Positions 6,083 through 6,958 of a stretch of 6,958 nucleotides of DNA are shown piece by piece. The DNA comes from Mycobacterium sp. (GTDB taxonomy: Bacteria > Actinomycetota > Actinomycetes > Mycobacteriales > Mycobacteriaceae). Each line of letters begins with the position of its first letter. The first letter of the stretch is position 1. The position numbers were made by a program, and so were the translations under genes. The stretch is taken from assembly GCA_018882545.1 (NCBI GenBank), contig VERS01000108.1:1-6958 (forward strand), read 5' to 3'. Below the pieces are notes generated by a model. The model searched no databases, was not told where the DNA came from, and saw nothing but the letters and a program-made list of their open reading frames with translations.

Positions 6083-6613
6083 TGCCCCGCCCGCAGCGCG
6101 GACGAACACGGCGTCGGCCAGCAGCACCGTGGCCGGCGGCATCATCCCCAGCATGTTTCCGCTGACGCCCCAGCGGGTGCGGTCGATCTCCGCGCGGGCG
6201 CTGACCCCGACGCTGTCGGCGGCGCCGACCTGGCCGCGCCGGTCCAGGGTGGCCTGCAGCGGCACCGGCAGCGTGGTACCGCGGATGCTCAGGGTCGCCG
6301 CCAGTTGGCCGTCGGGGGCCGGCCCGGTGACGTCGACGACGATGTCGGGGTAGGCGGCAACGTCGAAGAAGTCCCGGGCGCGAAGGTGCCGGTCGCGCAT
6401 GCCGATTCCGGTGCGCACCGACTCCGCGCGGATCACCAGCCGGCCGGTCAGCTGCCCGTCGGGGGTGATCCGGGCGTCGCCGGAAACGTCGGTGAATCGC
6501 CCGTTCACCGGGACCAGACCCCACAGCGTCTTGCTGACGAAGCGCACCGAGGAGTTCTCGGGTTCAAGGGTCCAGTCGCCGGCCACCGCCGGATCGTCGA
6601 GCAGGTTCCACAT
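6080..6613 (-). CDS. YceI-family lipid-binding-like protein
   Basis: A 177-residue protein with the YceI beta-barrel (lipocalin-like) pattern. WTLEPENSSVRFVSKTLWG is near the N-terminus (14-32) and F40 begins the next strand. The signature RDRHLRARDFFDVAAYPDI spans 73-91, followed by LSIRGTTLPVPL (108-119) and ARAEIDRTRWGVSG (138-151). Family members bind long isoprenoid or amphiphilic ligands such as polyprenyl quinones, but the ligand here is unknown. No signal peptide is visible, so it is probably cytosolic. The ATG at 6613 gives the shortest natural start. A GTG two codons upstream (6619) is possible, while the longer ATG at 6688 would lie inside the terminator hairpin and add unrelated sequence. 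It precedes the receiver gene by 10 bases on the same strand, so it may be co-transcribed with it and possibly nuo. Confidence 0.88.
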   Translation of the reverse strand: MWNLLDDPAVAGDWTLEPENSSVRFVSKTLWGLVPVNGRFTDVSGDARITPDGQLTGRLVIRAESVRTGIGMRDRHLRARDFFDVAAYPDIVVDVTGPAPDGQLAATLSIRGTTLPVPLQATLDRRGQVGAADSVGVSARAEIDRTRWGVSGNMLGMMPPATVLLADAVFVRAAGGA

Positions 6614-6627
6614 AGTCACGGTGCTTG

Positions 6628-6633
6628 ATGGTA
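6628..6633 (-). promoter_or_regulatory. Putative -10 element (TACCAT) for yceI
   Basis: TACCAT on the minus strand fits TANNNT. It lies 8 bases before the GTG at 6619 and 14 before the ATG at 6613, just downstream of the terminator of the preceding gene, where a new promoter is expected. No Shine-Dalgarno sequence is seen before either start, consistent with a leaderless or near-leaderless message. No convincing -35 is visible. The call rests on position and a short, common motif. Confidence 0.35.
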
Positions 6634-6645
6634 GGCGGCGGTGAC

Positions 6646-6679
6646 GAGAGGCTCCCCACCTGTCGATGGGGAGCCTCTC
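6646..6679 (-). terminator. Strong hairpin terminator without a T tract
   Basis: Arms gagaggctcccca (6646-6658) and tggggagcctctc (6667-6679) are perfect 13-bp complements enclosing an 8-base loop. The hairpin begins 28 bases after the stop of the right-edge gene and precedes yceI. No run of T follows on either strand. Hairpins of this kind are commonly predicted as terminators in high-GC actinobacteria. An alternative is a palindromic operator, because it also lies just upstream of the putative yceI promoter. Confidence 0.72.
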
Positions 6680-6707
6680 CGGTGTCAAACCTCGGCGCGT
6701 GCCGTGA

Positions 6708-6958
6708 CTACGGCGTCGGTGTCGGCGTCGGTGTCGGCGTCGGTGTGGGCTTGGGGGTGGGCTTGGGCTTCTGCACGTTGATCAGCGCTTTGGGCAGACC
6801 CTTGTTGTTGGGCTTGAGGGCGATCAGCGCCTTGAGGATCTCAGCGGGCCCGCCCCCGCTCTTGGCGATCTGCGAGATGGTCTGGCCGATGGTGTTGCGG
6901 GTGCCGTTGGTGTTGCCGTTACCGTTGCCCGGCGCAGCAGCGGCGATCGGTGCCGACA
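6708..6958 (-). CDS. C-terminal end of an unrecognised, probably exported protein with a Thr-Pro tail
   Basis: A minus-strand frame is open from the right edge to a TAG at 6710-6708, giving 82 complete codons. Three zones are visible. The first is SAPIAAAAPG, which could be the end of a signal peptide with an A-x-A cleavage site. Then comes a Gly/Asn-rich linker (GNGNGNTNGTRN). The third is a core of about 40 residues (TIGQTISQIAKSGG, then repeated AL and LK patterns such as ILKALIALKP and LPKALINVQ). The last 21 residues or so are Lys-Pro changing to pure Thr-Pro repeats. Pro-Thr tails of this kind occur on mycobacterial exported or wall-associated proteins. If the signal-peptide reading is right, the mature protein is only about 75 residues and the true start lies shortly beyond the window. 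I do not recognise the family. Confidence 0.7.
   Translation of the reverse strand, partial: SAPIAAAAPGNGNGNTNGTRNTIGQTISQIAKSGGGPAEILKALIALKPNNKGLPKALINVQKPKPTPKPTPTPTPTPTPTP
6711..6746. repeat. Three perfect 12-bp tandem repeats encoding Thr-Pro
   Basis: The unit cggcgtcggtgt (plus strand) is repeated exactly at 6711-6722, 6723-6734 and 6735-6746. In the minus-strand gene each unit encodes two Thr-Pro pairs and the array ends at the stop codon. Changes in copy number would lengthen or shorten the Thr-Pro tail without breaking the frame. Confidence 0.92.

Noticed and set aside
5185..6165. A 326-codon plus-strand open frame opposite nuoA and the receiver gene
   Set aside because: It is antisense to two recognisable genes and the intergenic region between them, with His/Gln/Arg-rich composition and no domain pattern.
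6614..6688. N-terminal extension of the YceI protein from the ATG at 6688
   Set aside because: It would translate the terminator hairpin, and the added residues do not belong to the YceI fold.

Overview
The window is a stretch of high-GC actinobacterial DNA with nearly all coding on the minus strand. The proteins closely resemble those of Mycobacterium: the NuoB, NuoD, NuoF and NuoG sequences match my memory of the M. tuberculosis proteins over long stretches. A conserved Rv3143-type receiver protein lies directly upstream of nuoA, as it lies near nuo in M. tuberculosis. No PPE gene separates the two here, unlike M. tuberculosis. I infer a non-tuberculous Mycobacterium/Mycolicibacterium, with the species undetermined.

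Transcription runs right to left. At the right edge (6708-6958) is the C-terminal end of an unrecognised, probably exported protein with a Thr-Pro repeat tail. A strong 13-bp hairpin terminator follows it (6646-6679). Next come a YceI-family protein (6080-6613) and, 10 bases later, an atypical stand-alone receiver-domain protein (5677-6069). Promoter-like -10 hexamers sit in leaderless-type positions before both of these genes.

After a 69-base gap the respiratory complex I operon begins: nuoA (5248-5607), nuoB (4674-5228), nuoC (3988-4677), nuoD (2690-3988), nuoE (1957-2661), nuoF (665-1963) and the first 181 codons of nuoG (1-543), which runs off the left edge. The proteins form the proton-pumping NADH:menaquinone oxidoreductase. 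NuoE, NuoF and NuoG make the NADH-oxidising arm with FMN and iron-sulfur clusters. NuoB, NuoC and NuoD form the quinone-reducing connecting module. NuoA is the first of the membrane subunits. All cluster-ligand cysteines expected in the visible parts are present, so the complex looks functional.

Most junctions overlap (nuoB/C by 4 bases, nuoC/D by 1, nuoE/F by 7), which suggests translational coupling. Two junctions are unusual. At nuoD/nuoE a 26-bp junction sequence is present twice, 32 bp apart, creating an 11-codon reading frame that overlaps both the nuoD stop and the nuoE start. At nuoF/nuoG there is a 121-base gap holding three perfect 12-bp tandem repeats and a long inverted repeat. 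No wholly new system is visible. The most unusual material is at these two junctions, in the degenerate receiver protein, and in its promoter-like hexamer overlapping the yceI stop codon. There is no RNA gene, insertion sequence or CRISPR array, and no gene-free stretch longer than about 125 bases.
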